Assembly (NCBI GenBank): GCA_964030475.1
Contig: CAXIPT010000004.1
Span: 3,518,535 to 3,582,534 of the forward strand
Direction: 5' to 3'
DNA: 64,000 nt
Source of the DNA: Tethya wilhelma
Lineage: Eukaryota > Porifera > Demospongiae > Tethyida > Tethyidae
Shown piece after piece: positions 35,193 through 46,954 of the stretch (within the stretch, counting starts at the first letter, position 1; each line of letters opens with the position of its first letter). The notes below the pieces were generated by a model. That model made no database searches. It was not told where the DNA came from and was given only the letters and a program-made list of their open reading frames with translations. A program made the translations under genes and the position numbers.

Positions 35193-36600
35193 ATAAGCAA
35201 ATCACAGTTGGCAACAAGCATGACTGCAAAACTTAAGTAAACAATCGTAACACTAATATTGAATTGTTTAATTGAAATTAAAGAAAAGTATTTGAACTTT
35301 TACAATTTGGATAAATGATGTTTCTTAATTAGCTATATAATACTGTGACTGCTAGTTTACCTTTGTTTATTGATATGTATACTTACCAAATGAGTTTTTA
35401 AGTATACTGTTGAATATATATGCACTTTATTGTGTGCTGCATTCTGCCTGTGTATTAAATATAATTATGTCTGTACTTAACTTATCACTATAATTATACT
35501 GATATATATTTGTTAACATTCTTGAGAATTTCAGTGGAATTCATGAATGCAGGAGTTATTCTGGGGAAGGGGGGGAAGGCTTGGGGCATTGTCTGCATGT
35601 TGGCATAGAATAGGTTATTTTTTTTTTTTGCAAGAACACCATGGCGCAGTGCTTTTAGAGGTAGATCGTGTAGAACTCAAGTTTTTGCCTACAACTATTA
35701 TAACATATCAACTTTAACTTCAAGCTGAATATGCACTAGTGTAGGTAGTGATTGCATGTGGACACAAATAATTGGTACTGCATATTCTGAACATACAATC
35801 ATGCAGTTATGGTTATGTGTGTGCAACAAATAACATTACCAAAATTATCAATTTTATAAGACTATACACTTTTAAGTGTACATTCAGCAATTTTAGCTTC
35901 AGTTTGATTGAAAAAGCATATGAATCATTTGCTACATGATTTATAGTATTAGATGATATCATTGTTGATCAAATAAAGCCGGCTCCGAGTAACAAATTGC
36001 CACAAACATTTCACAAACTGACTGTGACTTTAGCTAAAATATCTTGTGACCAATTATTGATGAGCTTGCCAGTGCATGCATCTAACAAAACGATACTGTG
36101 GTAGCTATTTACCAGCAGTCTGTGCCACCACACCATGGTCTTCCAGCCTCATGGATGCCATGCACAAATTTTCTATAATATAATATTGCGCATTGCTATA
36201 TATAGTATATTGCTACAGACCCAAAAATATGTACTTATACAAATGCAGCGGTTATGCAGAACGTGGATTTCAATTAGGAGGCCAATTTTTTTCTTAGCAT
36301 GCAATCTGCCTGGAAACTGGGGTGACATCAATACACGTATAATAATTATATTTGCAATATTTAGAAATAGATATATATTTTTCCCAGCTCTATATAATGC
36401 ATAAAGGCTTTACAAGCTAGATATCCTCCCACCTCTGTAGGTCACATGACATTGAACCTTGAAAGCATCATTCTATGATTGCATGGTTAGGGTAAAGTTA
36501 CATTTGTTACATGAACATAACTCCTGCATAGATATACAAACTATACAATGTAGCTACATTATTATAGTCCAGTAATTTTTTAGGCAGCTTGAAGTCAACT
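35193..36600. other. Convergent spacer between genes E and F
   Basis: AT-rich 3' flanks. A poly-T tract followed by GCAAGAACACCATGGCGCAG at 35618-35660 parallels the poly-T/GCAG text at 7480. Open frame 36135-36404 is unsupported. Confidence 0.4.
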
Positions 36601-37269
36601 TTAACGATATCCGATCACATACAATTCAATTAGAGTGCTACCTTTGTTTACTTCTGAAGTATTAAGTAAGATTTTCCTACTTGATGTTACTGGAAGCCAC
36701 ATGTTCTCAGTTACAGTGTTGACTGCATCATGATTGTACGGTTCTAAGCAAAGGTACTTTTCATAGTAGTTATTCTCTTCTTGAGTGTAAATCTTGACAA
36801 ACACAATTTTGCCATATGTACGAGCAGCATGTCCTCCTGAAGCAACTGCAAGCAAAAGAACCTCACTTGAATCACTGGGAACATCGAGAGGAAGGGAGTA
36901 GGAAAGCGTGTCAGTTGATGCAAGTGTTGCAGATCCAATAGCAATAGGGGAAGTAGAAGTCCAAGTTATCATTTCATGATCAGAACAGTTGCACCATTTG
37001 TTAAGATCTGAAATGTTGATGAATGGCACTTGTTCAAGAGTGCTGTGATTCATAGAATAAAATGAGCTCTCAGTAATGGGATAAGATTGACCTTGATTGA
37101 AATTTGCTAAATTAGCTCTCACTCGGTGTTTGATTTGATTGTGTGCCTGATCCAAGTTGTCAGTAGCTGCAGGGCAGGATTCCTTATGGGCTGTATCAAT
37201 GGATTTTATTAGTATGACTGCTAGAGTCCAGTAAAATATTGCAACATTATTATTGCAGTTAGAAGACAT
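36601..37269 (-). CDS. Secreted family protein F (type II)
   Basis: Intact 222-residue frame from the ATG at 37269 (MSSNC, the family start; an ATG lies one codon further out). The open frame runs further upstream without an ATG, into an inserted element, and that extension is not family sequence. Signal segment FYWTLAVILIKSIDTA/HK, then SCPAATDN, type II TESSF...EQVPFINISD with its sequon, WCNC, VFVKIYTQEE (last residue differs from the usual G), TENMWLP and VIGYR. The variable loop reads ASGGHAARTYGKIV. Confidence 0.86.
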   Translation of the reverse strand: MSSNCNNNVAIFYWTLAVILIKSIDTAHKESCPAATDNLDQAHNQIKHRVRANLANFNQGQSYPITESSFYSMNHSTLEQVPFINISDLNKWCNCSDHEMITWTSTSPIAIGSATLASTDTLSYSLPLDVPSDSSEVLLLAVASGGHAARTYGKIVFVKIYTQEENNYYEKYLCLEPYNHDAVNTVTENMWLPVTSSRKILLNTSEVNKGSTLIELYVIGYR

Positions 37270-37294
37270 CATGATGAGCTCATTTCTTGTACTA

Positions 37295-37505
37295 TAACCC
37301 TTTTGCTTGGAATTTGTTGTAAAAATGCACAAACTCTAAATTCAAAAATTTCTTAAATACGTCATCATTTTGGTTCATGAATTTATTCATTGTCGGCATG
37401 TCGGCACCGGATATATCCCATAGTGGATTTTGAAGTGGTCGGCACTCTGATCTATAATGGATTAAGTGGTTCGCCTTTGAACAAGCTTTGAAGTTTGCTT
37501 TCATT

Positions 37506-37543
<38 letters not shown>

Positions 37544-37816
37544 CCAAAAAAATATGAGCTTTACAGTAATGTGTGTGATTGTGGGTTGATAAACAAAGAC
37601 TCCTATGTGCATGCAACACTAGCGCTGGGGTGAATTCTGGGCGATCGAACTCGAGAGGTACCTGCTGGCATCCATTGAAGGGGTGTGGTTGAGTTATAAC
37701 GTAGACCAGTGATTGAAAACATCACAACAGGGTTCAAGAGTTCATAATCTTGTGAATTTCGAGAGCGATCATAACCAGAAACCCCGATTTGCCGATTTCA
37801 TCAAGCGAAAGGGTTA
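37295..37816. mobile_element. MITE between gene F and its promoter module
   Basis: Left end TAACCCTTTTGCTTG, right end complement CAAGCGAAAGGGTTA, each flanked by TA (probable TA target duplication). Length about 520 bp, with a 35-base poly-T run (37509-37543). It separates gene F from its promoter module at 37819-37856. The orientation fits a Tc1/mariner-type non-autonomous element (inference). Confidence 0.72.
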
Positions 37817-37818
37817 TA

Positions 37819-37856
37819 AGAATGCATAGTGGCAGCTTAATTTAGCAGGAGTATTG
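37819..37856 (-). promoter_or_regulatory. Shared family promoter module, gene F (displaced)
   Basis: On the minus strand: AATACTCCTGCTAAATTAAG, then CTGCCACTATGCATTCTTA. The TGCTAAAT and TGCCAC blocks are kept. The rest meets the transposon junction, so the module is now about 550 bases from the ATG. Confidence 0.6.
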
Positions 37857-38859
37857 ATCATCCTTCAAAACATGAATATCACGATCAATTACCAAAATTA
37901 TTATTCTATATATTAATAAACTTTGAAGATTGAAATACCATAGCTATGAACTAGTAACTTCTCATAGATATACTGGCAATACTTCTTATAGATATTGACA
38001 CATGCCTACCATTATACGGCACAAGAAGTTTCGTGACCGTAGCTAGCTGCCTTGATGTAGCTATGTACACACACAATCTCAACCTACGATTATGTATGGC
38101 ACCTTAGTTTTTATGAGGAATAATTTTGTTACTAGTCTCAGTATAATGGTCAAATTACACAATTCACTACAATAAAAAATAGTGCGTTAATCGGCGCCCA
38201 AAAATTCTGTTGCCTCGCTTTGAAATGTAGCTCACGTGGCGGTGTATCTCGTTATTACGAGCATTTTGCTGTTAAGCGCCTATTTTCTTCCTGTGGAAAT
38301 ATAAGTGTATGCGCTTAATAACACGCCAGTACGGTTACCTAGGTATGCCATAAAAAATCCCATAAAAGGTTCTATTTCTTGGTCTATCTGAACTACAGAC
38401 ATATATTTAAGCAGTCTATACATCTTTTGTGTGCATTATATCAGTGAAGCTCATCTATATGTGAACAGAAATCAATTCAAAGCATGGGCATGTACATGAA
38501 GATCCAGGCTTGAACGGTATTCATGAATTATAATTGTGTACATGTCATGAACCTACAATACACCCTCGCAAAGTAATACAACCTAGATAACTTAAACCAG
38601 TAAGTGTATATATGTGGAAAGATCATATAATTATAAATTATTGTAACAATAAGTTTTGCATTAATTTTAGATGTACGTGGTTCACTCCAAGTAACAGTGG
38701 CTCACCATGCACATGGGTCAATTGACAAAATTAAATTCTTAATAGATAGTAATTATAATCGTCACTTTAATACTGACATAATATGCTAAGTAAACATGTA
38801 AATACAGTGGGACAAATGATCCAGACAAACATCAGAAAAATTAATATAATAATCATAGA
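37857..38859. other. Upstream flank of gene F, no gene
   Basis: 37857-37960 shares text with the upstream flanks of B and H (CATCCTTCAAAA, TTTGAAGATTGAAATACCAT). The rest shows no gene. Confidence 0.45.
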
Positions 38860-40430
38860 AAAGTAAACAAAAGAGTTATTCATGGCTGAACCATTTTTTA
38901 TATTGACATGTAGGTCTAGAACAGGTATTTCTATACAGGCTAGCTAGTGCATAATATTATGGTTTCATGAACCTCTACAGTATTTAGCATTTAGTTATGC
39001 ATAACAGCCAGGAGCAACTGTTTAGTCACCTGATGAAACACTACATAAAGCTGCTTTGTCGATGAGTTCAGGCAGAACAGGAGCTTTTAAAATATCAGAT
39101 GATGTTAATTGGTATGTTACTAGTTCTCTGTAACAGTATTGAGTAAATGGTATATCAGAATAACGTCTTGAGTTGCATAGCAACTACAAACAGCAGTTAT
39201 CAATTGGCCATGGGAACATTGCCAAGGAGGCAATTGATAGAGGCCAGTTGCAGGAACAATAGCAACTGAAATAATCACTTCAGGATGACAGTTGCATGCC
39301 TAAGTGTGTTGTTTGTACTCTTCAGGTTTTGAAGACAGGGTACACTTAAGTATGTGATTTCATACCCTTAACTTAAGGGCAAGGTACACTTATAAGTGTG
39401 TGGTTGCATAGTGGATTTATACTCTCAAGGGTGTGGTGGCCGAGTGTTTTTCATTACCCTAAAGTGCGTGGCCTTAATACCCTCAAAAGGTGTTATGGCA
39501 GAGTTACGTTTAAGGGTGTGGAGGCAACCTCAAGGGTTTGATAGTTAAGGGTGTGGAGGCAGCCTCAAGGGTTTGATGGCTGAGTTACCCTTAAGGGTGT
39601 GATGGCCGAGTTACCCTTAAGAGTGTGATCATGATGGCCAAGTTTCTCTGGGTGTGGTGCACGGCAGGTGTGTGGTGGCAGTGTTTTTTTACTACCCTTA
39701 AGGGCCAGTGTGCACCGATGCGTACAGTGTGGTGACAATTAAAGAAGCTGTAAACACATACCAAAGTGTTTAGTATATGAGAAGTTAAGTTGATAACTCA
39801 GGAGGGGTTTACTGCTCTGTCAGCATTTTTCTGTCTAATTGCTTAGCATCTGTAGTTATTGGCTTACTATTCTCAGAATAGGACATTTGTTGGCAGTTAA
39901 CTACAGAGCCAAGAGTTATGGCCATATGGCTCCAATTTTGGCTAAACCTGACTCTTAAATTTAAAGCACACTATATAATGTTTGCCCTCTGAAAAAGGAG
40001 TAACAAAAATTAATAGCAACTTCGAATCTAGCTAGAACAATGGAGGACTGGATGTATGCCTATTATTGGAAAATGTATTTCTCTAAACAGAAAGTAAATA
40101 TTTTCCTGTGGGCAAAATAAGGGAATCAATCTGGCAAAAGAGTACTACATGCATCCCACAGAAGGATTCTAGCTGTCAGCCATTTCATTTTGTTTGCTTT
40201 CTTTTTACGGCCGGCCATTCCTGTGTCATACATATCACATTGTAAAAGTTTTTAAAAATGTACTGTTGGAATGCACGGGCAGTACAGTTAAAAAAGTATT
40301 GGAACATTAGGAATGTCTTTAAGTTTGGCACATTCTCTCATATGGATCCTTAGTGTCATGCGTAAGTGCAATGATCTTTACAATAGCACGTGTTGGCTAA
40401 GCAGTGGAGTCAGTGCCGGCAGATCTAGAA
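38860..40430. repeat. Segmental duplication, left copy (partner 41213-42730)
   Basis: Shares in order: GTCTAGAACAGGTATTTCTA, GAGCAACTGTTTAGTCACCT, the array flank, the array itself, GATAACTCAGGA, a hairpin at 40085-40260, and GTCATGCGTAAGTGCAATGA. The two copies are separated by the unrelated duplicated block 40436-41212. Confidence 0.8.
39340..39735 (-). repeat. Promoter-like minisatellite array 4
   Basis: Repeated CCCTTAAGGGTGTGGAGGC, CCCTCAAGGGTGTGGTGGC and variants, with irregular spacing. Units carry the GTGTGGTGGCAG side on the plus strand, like the other arrays. Confidence 0.8.
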
Positions 40431-40435
40431 TAATG

Positions 40436-41212
40436 CACGCGAAGCGGGGCAAAAATGAACAAACGAACTTGGTTTCTTCTGAGACAGTCGCTTTTGCCAT
40501 TGGTTTTTAGCGCCTCTCATTGAGTAGCTAGATACAAGGCGAAAAGCGCCTCCTCCATATGGCCGCCATTAATTTCTACACTCATGCATAATTCATTAGC
40601 TTCTAGAAAATTTGAATTGATGACCCTTTCCACACAAAAAAGTGTGCGTTATTGGGAATTAAAATTAATGTACTGAAGTTGCCTGGAACTATTTTATTTT
40701 GTGATACCTGGTTGCTCTTTTTAAGAGATGAATCAGGACTTTGATTATCATAACTTATAGAAAGACAAGTAAATCTTATGATACAGCTCCTGCCTCCAAA
40801 TGACTGAGATGTGTGTTTCACTTCAGTATCAATACACAACTTACAGCAGAGCAGCCCGCCGCTGGCTCAGTGAGTCTGGCTTGCCAGACTACTAGCTCAG
40901 TACCTAGCTACACACACCAGTAATTTGTGGAATCCTGGAAAAATGAGAACAAACAAGTAAAAAAAACATTGGAAATGTAATGAGACATAAATCATAAAAA
41001 GAACGCAAACAAGATGGAATGGCTGTTAGAGTGTGTAAGGAATTCTTCCTGTGGGCAAAATGAGAAACTCAATAAGGAGATTGTAAAGTGCAGCCCATAC
41101 AGGAAGAATTCTGCACACACTCGAACAGCCATTCCATCTTGTTTGCTTTCTTTTTACTATTTAGCCATTCCTGTGTCTCATTACATTTCCAATGTTTTTT
41201 GGACTTGTAGAA
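40436..41212. repeat. Segmental duplicate of 20450-21200
   Basis: Contains the 3' half of element X (GTGTGCGTTATTGGGAAT), a spacer with GATACAGCTCCTGCCTCCAA, and hairpin element Z at 40945-41212. The block matches 20450-21200 in the same order, so it moved as one unit and now sits between the two copies of the 1.5-kb duplication. Confidence 0.78.
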
Positions 41213-42730
41213 AAGTAAATAAGAGCGAGTGTTATATTTATGGCTGCCTTAACATGTAGATCTAGAACAGGTGTTTCTATACAGGCTATAGCTAGCTAGA
41301 TGGTTTCTACAGTGTTTAGCATTTAGTAATGACTATCTTTGTCTGCTAACATGCAGCCATGAGCAACTGTTTAGTCACCTGATAAAACACTATACATGAA
41401 GCTTCTCCATTGATGAGTTTAGGCAGAACAGGTGCTTTTATACCTTGGTGGAATATCAAGAAAGATGATGTTTATAAGTATGTGACTAGTTCTCTGTGAC
41501 TGTATTGGGTATATCAGAAAGACATCAATGTTGTCTTGAGTTGCATAGCAACTACAAGTAGCAGTTATCAACTGGTCCAGTGAACATGGGAACATCGACA
41601 GGAGGCAATTGATGAGAGGCCTAGGCCAGTTGCAGGAACAATAGCAACTGAAGTCATCACTTCAGGATGACAGTTGCACCCCGAAGTGTGTGGTTTGTAC
41701 TCTTCAGAGTTTGAAGACAGCTGGGTACACATAAGTATGTGGTGACAGTGATTTCGTACCCTTGACTTAAGGGTAAGGTACACTTATAAGTGTGTGGTTG
41801 CATAGTGGATTTATACCCTCAAGGGTGTGGTTGCCGAGTGTTTTTCATTATCCTAAGTGTGTGGCCTTAATATCCTCAAAAGGTGTGATGGCAGAGTTAC
41901 CCTTAAGGGTGTGGAGGCAGCCTCAAGGGTGTTGTGGTGCACAGCAGAGTGGTTCAAGTGTCAGAGTGGCTCAAGTGTGTAGTGGCAAATCTAGTGGTTT
42001 TACTATGATATCGTCAAGTGTGTAGTGGCAGTGTTTTTTTACTACCCTTAAGGGTGTGTGCCGATGCGTACACTGTGGTGGCAGTGAAGTTGTAAACATG
42101 TACAGTTAGCTATGAGAAGTCAAGTTGATAACTCAGGAAGGGGTTTTAAATAATATAATTTCTGCTCTGCCAGCATTTTTCTGTCTACTTGCTTAGTATC
42201 TATGGTTATTGGCTTAATTGCAACCTATTCTAATAATACGATGTTTGTTGGCAAACATCACAGTTAGCTACAGAGCCAAGAGTAATGGCCATGGCTCCAC
42301 TTTTGACTCTCTTACTCAAAAATCTAGCTATATATTCAGCTTATATATATAGCACTAATATAGAAATTTTGAATTTAGCTGGAATAATGGACAAACAATA
42401 TTAGAAAATATATACATATATACGTTGCTAAAAAGAAAAAACAAAATGGAATTGCTGTAATAGAATGCGTACAGAATTCATCCTGTGTGTAAAATGAGGG
42501 AACTGTTTTCTAACATGGCAAAAGAGTACTAGATGCATCCCACAGAAGGATTCTAGCTGTCAGCCATTTCATCTTGTTTGTTTTTGTTTTAAGGCCATTC
42601 CTGTGTCGTACATATTACATATAGTAAAGATTAAAAAAAGGTACTGTAGTATGGTAAAAAAAAGCATTGGAATGGATCCTTATGGTGTCATGCGTAAGTG
42701 CAATGATTTGTACATTAGTACACATTGGCT
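41213..42730. repeat. Segmental duplication, right copy
   Basis: Counterpart of 38860-40430, ending just upstream of gene G. It contains array 5 and a diverged hairpin at 42430-42620. Confidence 0.78.
41700..42080 (-). repeat. Promoter-like minisatellite array 5
   Basis: Same unit family and orientation as array 4 (ACCCTTAAGGGTGTGGAGGC). Sparse in the middle, ending TACCCTTAAGGGTGTGTG. Confidence 0.78.
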
Positions 42731-42940
42731 AAGCAGTGGAGTAACTATATAACAGATGATTTTCAGTGTTTTACTTGTACAAACATTATGCATCACACTA
42801 TTCTATGGCTTTCAGTGTATATGCCCTATTGCTGTAATGTAAAAAAAGTCAGACAATGCAGAGCTGCTGAGTTTCTTATGTGTGATAATATGAAAAAGCT
42901 TTTAAAAGACCTTCCTGACAAGTTTCTGAAGGATAGGCAC

Positions 42941-42992
42941 AAATACTCATGCTAAATCAAACTATTACCACACCCTTATCGGTAAAATATAA
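42941..42992 (+). promoter_or_regulatory. Shared family promoter module, gene G
   Basis: AAATACTCATGCTAAATCAA, then ACTATTACCACACCCTTATC, then GGTAAAATATAAA. About 90 further upstream bases (AGAGCTGCTGAG, AAAGACCTTCCTGA, AAGGATAGGCA) are shared with A and, more weakly, C and E. Confidence 0.73.
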
Positions 42993-43047
42993 ATTATTAA
43001 ATAACTTGTACTAACTAGTCAGAGAAGAACATTCAACACCACTTAGC

Positions 43048-43689
43048 ATGTCTAGTAAGTGTCGTACAATACTATGCTCTACTCTCATAGTGATACTAAT
43101 AAAACCCATCGATACAGCCAATCATAGGTCCTGTCCAGCGGACTTTAAGCAGGCACGCAATATAATCAAGCATCAAGTGAGAGCTAATCTAGAACAATCT
43201 CATCCATGGCCAACAACTGAGAGCACAGTAAATGGTCCACATGCACAGGGATGGCAACAAGTGGCACTCATTAACACTACAGATTTTGAGGCAATGTGCT
43301 ACTGTGGTCAGCCAAAGAAAGTTACTTGGACTTCTACTTCTCGTTTTTTCTTAGGATCTGTAACCCTTGAGTCAGCAGATACATTTTCTTATTTCTTACC
43401 ATCTATCCTTGTTCCCAGTGATTCAGAAGAGGTTCTTTTGCTTGTCGTTGCAAAAGGAGGATATAATGCTCATAGTGGCTCAGCAGTGTTTGTCAAGATT
43501 TACACTCAAGAAGGGAACAATCGCCATGAAAAGTACCTTTACTTATATCCTTACTCTCAAGATGCATTTAACTCTGTAACTGAGAACATGTGGCTTCCTA
43601 TAGCATCAAATAGGAAAATCTTTCTTGATATTTCACAAGCAATCAGTGGTAACACTCAAATTCATTTGTTTGTGATTGGATATCGTTGA
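43048..43689 (+). CDS. Secreted family protein G (type I)
   Basis: Intact 213-residue frame starting MSSKCRTILCSTL, nearly the same signal peptide as A and ending DTA/NH. It has SCPAD, the linker EQSHPWPTTES, GWQQVALINTTD with sequon, and MCYC where A has WCYC, so the tryptophan is replaced. The conserved end contains VFVKIYTQEG, TENMWLP and VIGYR. The variable loop reads AKGGYNAHSGSA. The 3' flank to about 44090 matches that of A. The nominal type II partner H lies 7.9 kb away, beyond later insertions and several Ns. Confidence 0.88.
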   Translation: MSSKCRTILCSTLIVILIKPIDTANHRSCPADFKQARNIIKHQVRANLEQSHPWPTTESTVNGPHAQGWQQVALINTTDFEAMCYCGQPKKVTWTSTSRFFLGSVTLESADTFSYFLPSILVPSDSEEVLLLVVAKGGYNAHSGSAVFVKIYTQEGNNRHEKYLYLYPYSQDAFNSVTENMWLPIASNRKIFLDISQAISGNTQIHLFVIGYR

Positions 43690-44147
43690 AGTAAAAAAAG
43701 TACAATTTGGAAGTTGTTTATTGTTGTAAGTAACTGCTAATCAAAGTATATATACTGCAAACAGATTTTATTGTGCATGACTGTTAATGTATACGTAATT
43801 ACTTTGTTTAGTTTGATTAGTGATGTCTATATTATACCAGATTAAGGTCCTTAATTCATGTTATGTGTACTTGATGCCAGTATCTTGATTTTTGCATTCT
43901 TGAGTTAAAATGGATTTTAAAAGATTCTGTCAAGTTCCCACAGTGAATTACATTGGTGCAGTACATGGCCATACTCACGTGCCAATTCTGGCTATTAATT
44001 TGCTTACTAGGGAACATTTGGTCACTTGATGGAATCTCAATGTCGGCTGGCCTTAAAAAAAGGTACTTTCACGTCCTCTTCTATTAATGAGTTTGTATAT
44101 ACTCTACATGCATGGACTCGTCAAATCGGAACAATATATATTGTAGG
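43690..44147. other. 3' flank of gene G shared with gene A
   Basis: 43690-44090 aligns with 15032-15370 (CATGACTGTTAATGTA; TTCTGTCAAGTTCCCACAGT). No gene is seen. Confidence 0.6.
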
Positions 44148-44325
44148 CACTGTTAAAACAGGGGTGTATACATGACATTTAAAAACTATACCCTAGGGTG
44201 TAAATCTTGCTGTTGCCGTGGTGACCTTTGATGTTTCACACCTTTTTTCCTCCCTAGGGTTTAATTTTACTCCCTGGGGTATAGTTTTTAAATGAAAATG
44301 GCCTTTCACCCCTGTTTTAACAGTG
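44148..44325. mobile_element. Palindromic MITE, 178 bp
   Basis: Left end CACTGTTAAAACAGGGGTG, right end CACCCCTGTTTTAACAGTG. Inner arms TTTAAAAACTATACCC and GGGGTATAGTTTTTAAA extend the palindrome to about 50 bp per side. Confidence 0.85.
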
Positions 44326-44366
44326 GGTGTAAAGCAAAAACACAGGCAGTTGTACACTGTATATTC

Positions 44367-44885
44367 CCAGTACGGTAGTACTGGGTACATAGGAATGGCA
44401 CGGATGGCCCATTAGCGCAATACAAATATTCACGCGAATAACTCTGCAAAAACTGAGCACTTGGCTCTAAAAGGCTTCTCAAGCTACTATTTAGCTCATT
44501 CTCTTTCCAACAAGCCCAAAAACATGGCCTAAAACCATCGCTAAAGTACCAAACTAAAATATGCCAAACCTCTTATTTTCTCCATCTTCTTCTTCTTCTT
44601 CTTCTTCTTCTTCTTCTTCTTCTATCATGGCTCAACTTTTCTCAAAGACTGTTCACTTTCAGAAGCTGATTCTTGAACGAAAAAACTTAGTATCTTTGTC
44701 TTCACGTGCTTTTGGTATCGTTTTTCTGTGTCTCTCGTTGGGTTGCTAGATACACGGCAAAAAATGCCTTCTCTGTATAACAGCCATTCATTTCTACGCT
44801 CATGCATAATTCATTAGCTACACAAACATTTCAAAGTGACGACCCTTTTCCAGATCTAAGTGTGCGTTATTTGGAATCTGAATAT
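44367..44885 (+). repeat. Dispersed element X, fullest copy
   Basis: About 520 bp, from CCCAGTACGGTAGTACTGGG to GTGTGCGTTATTTGGAAT. It includes a (TTC)n microsatellite at 44578-44623 that is much shorter in other copies. No protein-coding capacity. Confidence 0.78.
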
Positions 44886-45123
44886 TTGCTGTCGGCCGGC
44901 TTTACCTGAAGATTTCTGGTTGTGCTGAGCTCTCTGTGATCTTTCAGTCTTCAATATTTAGGAGGTGAATAGACTACTTTAATGTTACACTTATTATGTT
45001 GGTGTCATTATATGAAGATGAGTAAAGCTAGTAAATATTGTTAGATACACTCCAACCTCTGGTGCTGAGATGCTTCACTTTACTGATAGCATACCAGTAG
45101 ATTGTACAAGCTATAATATTCAN

Positions 45124-46681
45124 CACTGACCTGGACATTGTTTTAACTATGATTCCAAAACAGTTCCTTTCCTGTGTTAGTGAAGCTTTAGTCTTCATTT
45201 GCACTCACTTTTCATATAAAAGACACTTGAAAAGTCCACAGTGGCTGTTTGCTGTTCCTTTGGTTCATTTTTTCCTTGAAAAAGAGCTATTACCATTTGA
45301 CCAATTGGAAGTGGACCTAGACAAAATTAGATGGAGTGATGGTCACTTTGAGCTTTCTCATGTTCCTCAATTATGCAGGAACAAAAATTTGAGGTAAGAG
45401 TCAACTTTGGAATTGCTGACATGTATGATAATTTAACTATCAATACCATTGTTTATTTGCAGTTTTGTTGAGAGACATTTTGATCAACTCTTGCCCCTGT
45501 TTCAGCTTGACTGCCTATTACTTCCAATGGTTGTATTTTTGTGTCCTAAAAATGAGCTTTGCAACCTTTTTAGGAAGATACCACCTTTCTTAGCTGCATC
45601 CTGGTTAACAATATACCTTAGGGAGTCAGAAGAAGTACTCAGAAAGGAAGAGGTAAAAAGTATAAATTATGAGAACTATAATAAGCAGGATCAATCACCT
45701 CTTTCCATGTTCACATATAAATTTGACTAGCCATTATGCCAATCATTGTAGTCATTGCTACGCCTCTCTTTTTTCATGACTGCTTTGTGAGTGTGTACTA
45801 GGTATTTTCTATCTAGCAATGAGTAATCCAAAAAAAAATTTTTTTAATATTGCTACAAACGGAACTCATAATCCCTACTGCCAACATAACTGATGAGTGT
45901 GACTTACGTGCCAAGTATGTAGTGTTAATGCTTTAAGTGTAGCATGCAAAAAGAGGCCAGCTGGTTATAGCTTTCAGTACAGCAAGTATATCTAAACAAA
46001 GACATTTTAGCATCAAGAAAAATCATTGTCAATGACCTTCTGCATACTTTGGTATATGGTCATAGAGAAGTTGCAGCAGTTTTGATCATAGATTATATAT
46101 AATCTATGTTTTGATGCAGTTCTTAGTGACAAGAAAACACATTGTCACACTCTAAATATAGCTTCATATAGCCAATTAGCCTCATACCCAGGCCTTCCCG
46201 CCAAAAAAATGCTGTGGCTTAACTTTGCAAATTGCGAAATATAAAATACGTGCCAGAGAAGGCCTGGAAACGAGGCTAATAGCCAATAGTGTTTCTGAGT
46301 TACTAATATGTACAAATCTAGCGTGACTATATTATAAAATGGAAAATGGGTTGACTATAATATAATTATAAAATGGATTATGGCCAAGAAAGGAAACTAA
46401 ACCAGGCAGTAGCTAGTTCTCTATATAATCAAATATATTGTAGTCAGTGACTATAATCTGTGAATTAATACCTCAGGTTCTCTACACCACCAAACTGGTT
46501 GAAACGATTGATACTGTTGCTGAAAAAGTTCTTAGCTCAAAATCCAAGTATGTAAGCTTTTATTTACATTGAGAACTGACCTTTGATTTGCAGTACTCTT
46601 TGGAGCTGTATTCATTGTGTATAATGCTTTATCCATGTATAGATGTGATATCATTGAGAGCACTCTGAGGGCATCTCTGTT
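45124..46681 (+). CDS. RNF213-like protein fragment, open at both contig ends
   Basis: Exons by frame and GT-AG sites: 45124-45393, 45463-45652, 46477-46547, and 46643-46681 running into the N. Phases agree across all three introns (2, 0, 2). The frame is open up to the N at 45123, so both ends are missing. Readable blocks: SPQWLFAVPLVHFFLEKELL, DKIRWSDGHFELS, SFVERHFDQLLPLFQLDCLL, VLYTTKLVETIDTVAEKVL and CDIIESTLRASL. The pattern 'W-x-FAxPLxHF ... LxPLFxLDxLLxP' resembles the helical region of RNF213/mysterin-type giant E3 ligases, which are often expanded in invertebrates. The assignment is by memory of the pattern. No AAA+ or RING part is present. Confidence 0.5.
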
Positions 46682-46682
46682 N

Positions 46683-46954
46683 CGTTCTTCAGATAACTTA
46701 GTAACAGACGGACACACACACACACACACAAAACGACTACCGTAACCCTCAGCACGTGCTACGCACGTGCTGAGGCTTAATAAGTCTTTATTTCCAACTA
46801 TGTACTTATTCAGTCAATTATGTACTTATTCAGCCAATTATGACCTGACAAAATAAATTGCAATGCAATTTTAGCGGGACGTAATTGCAGTCATGGCTCA
46901 AAGTACAGATTGTCACAGCATCAAGTTAACATGGTGTATTAATTAATATAAACA
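46683..46954. other. Repeat scrap after the N
   Basis: 46690-46785 holds a (CA)n run (46714-46730) and a palindromic GCACGTGCTACGCACGTGC. It is related to 9990-10140 and, inverted, to 59760-59800. Confidence 0.5.

Noticed and set aside
37270..37332. N-terminal extension of gene F upstream of MSSNC
   Set aside because: The upstream codons derive from the inserted element and flank, have no ATG in a suitable position, and would mask the signal peptide.
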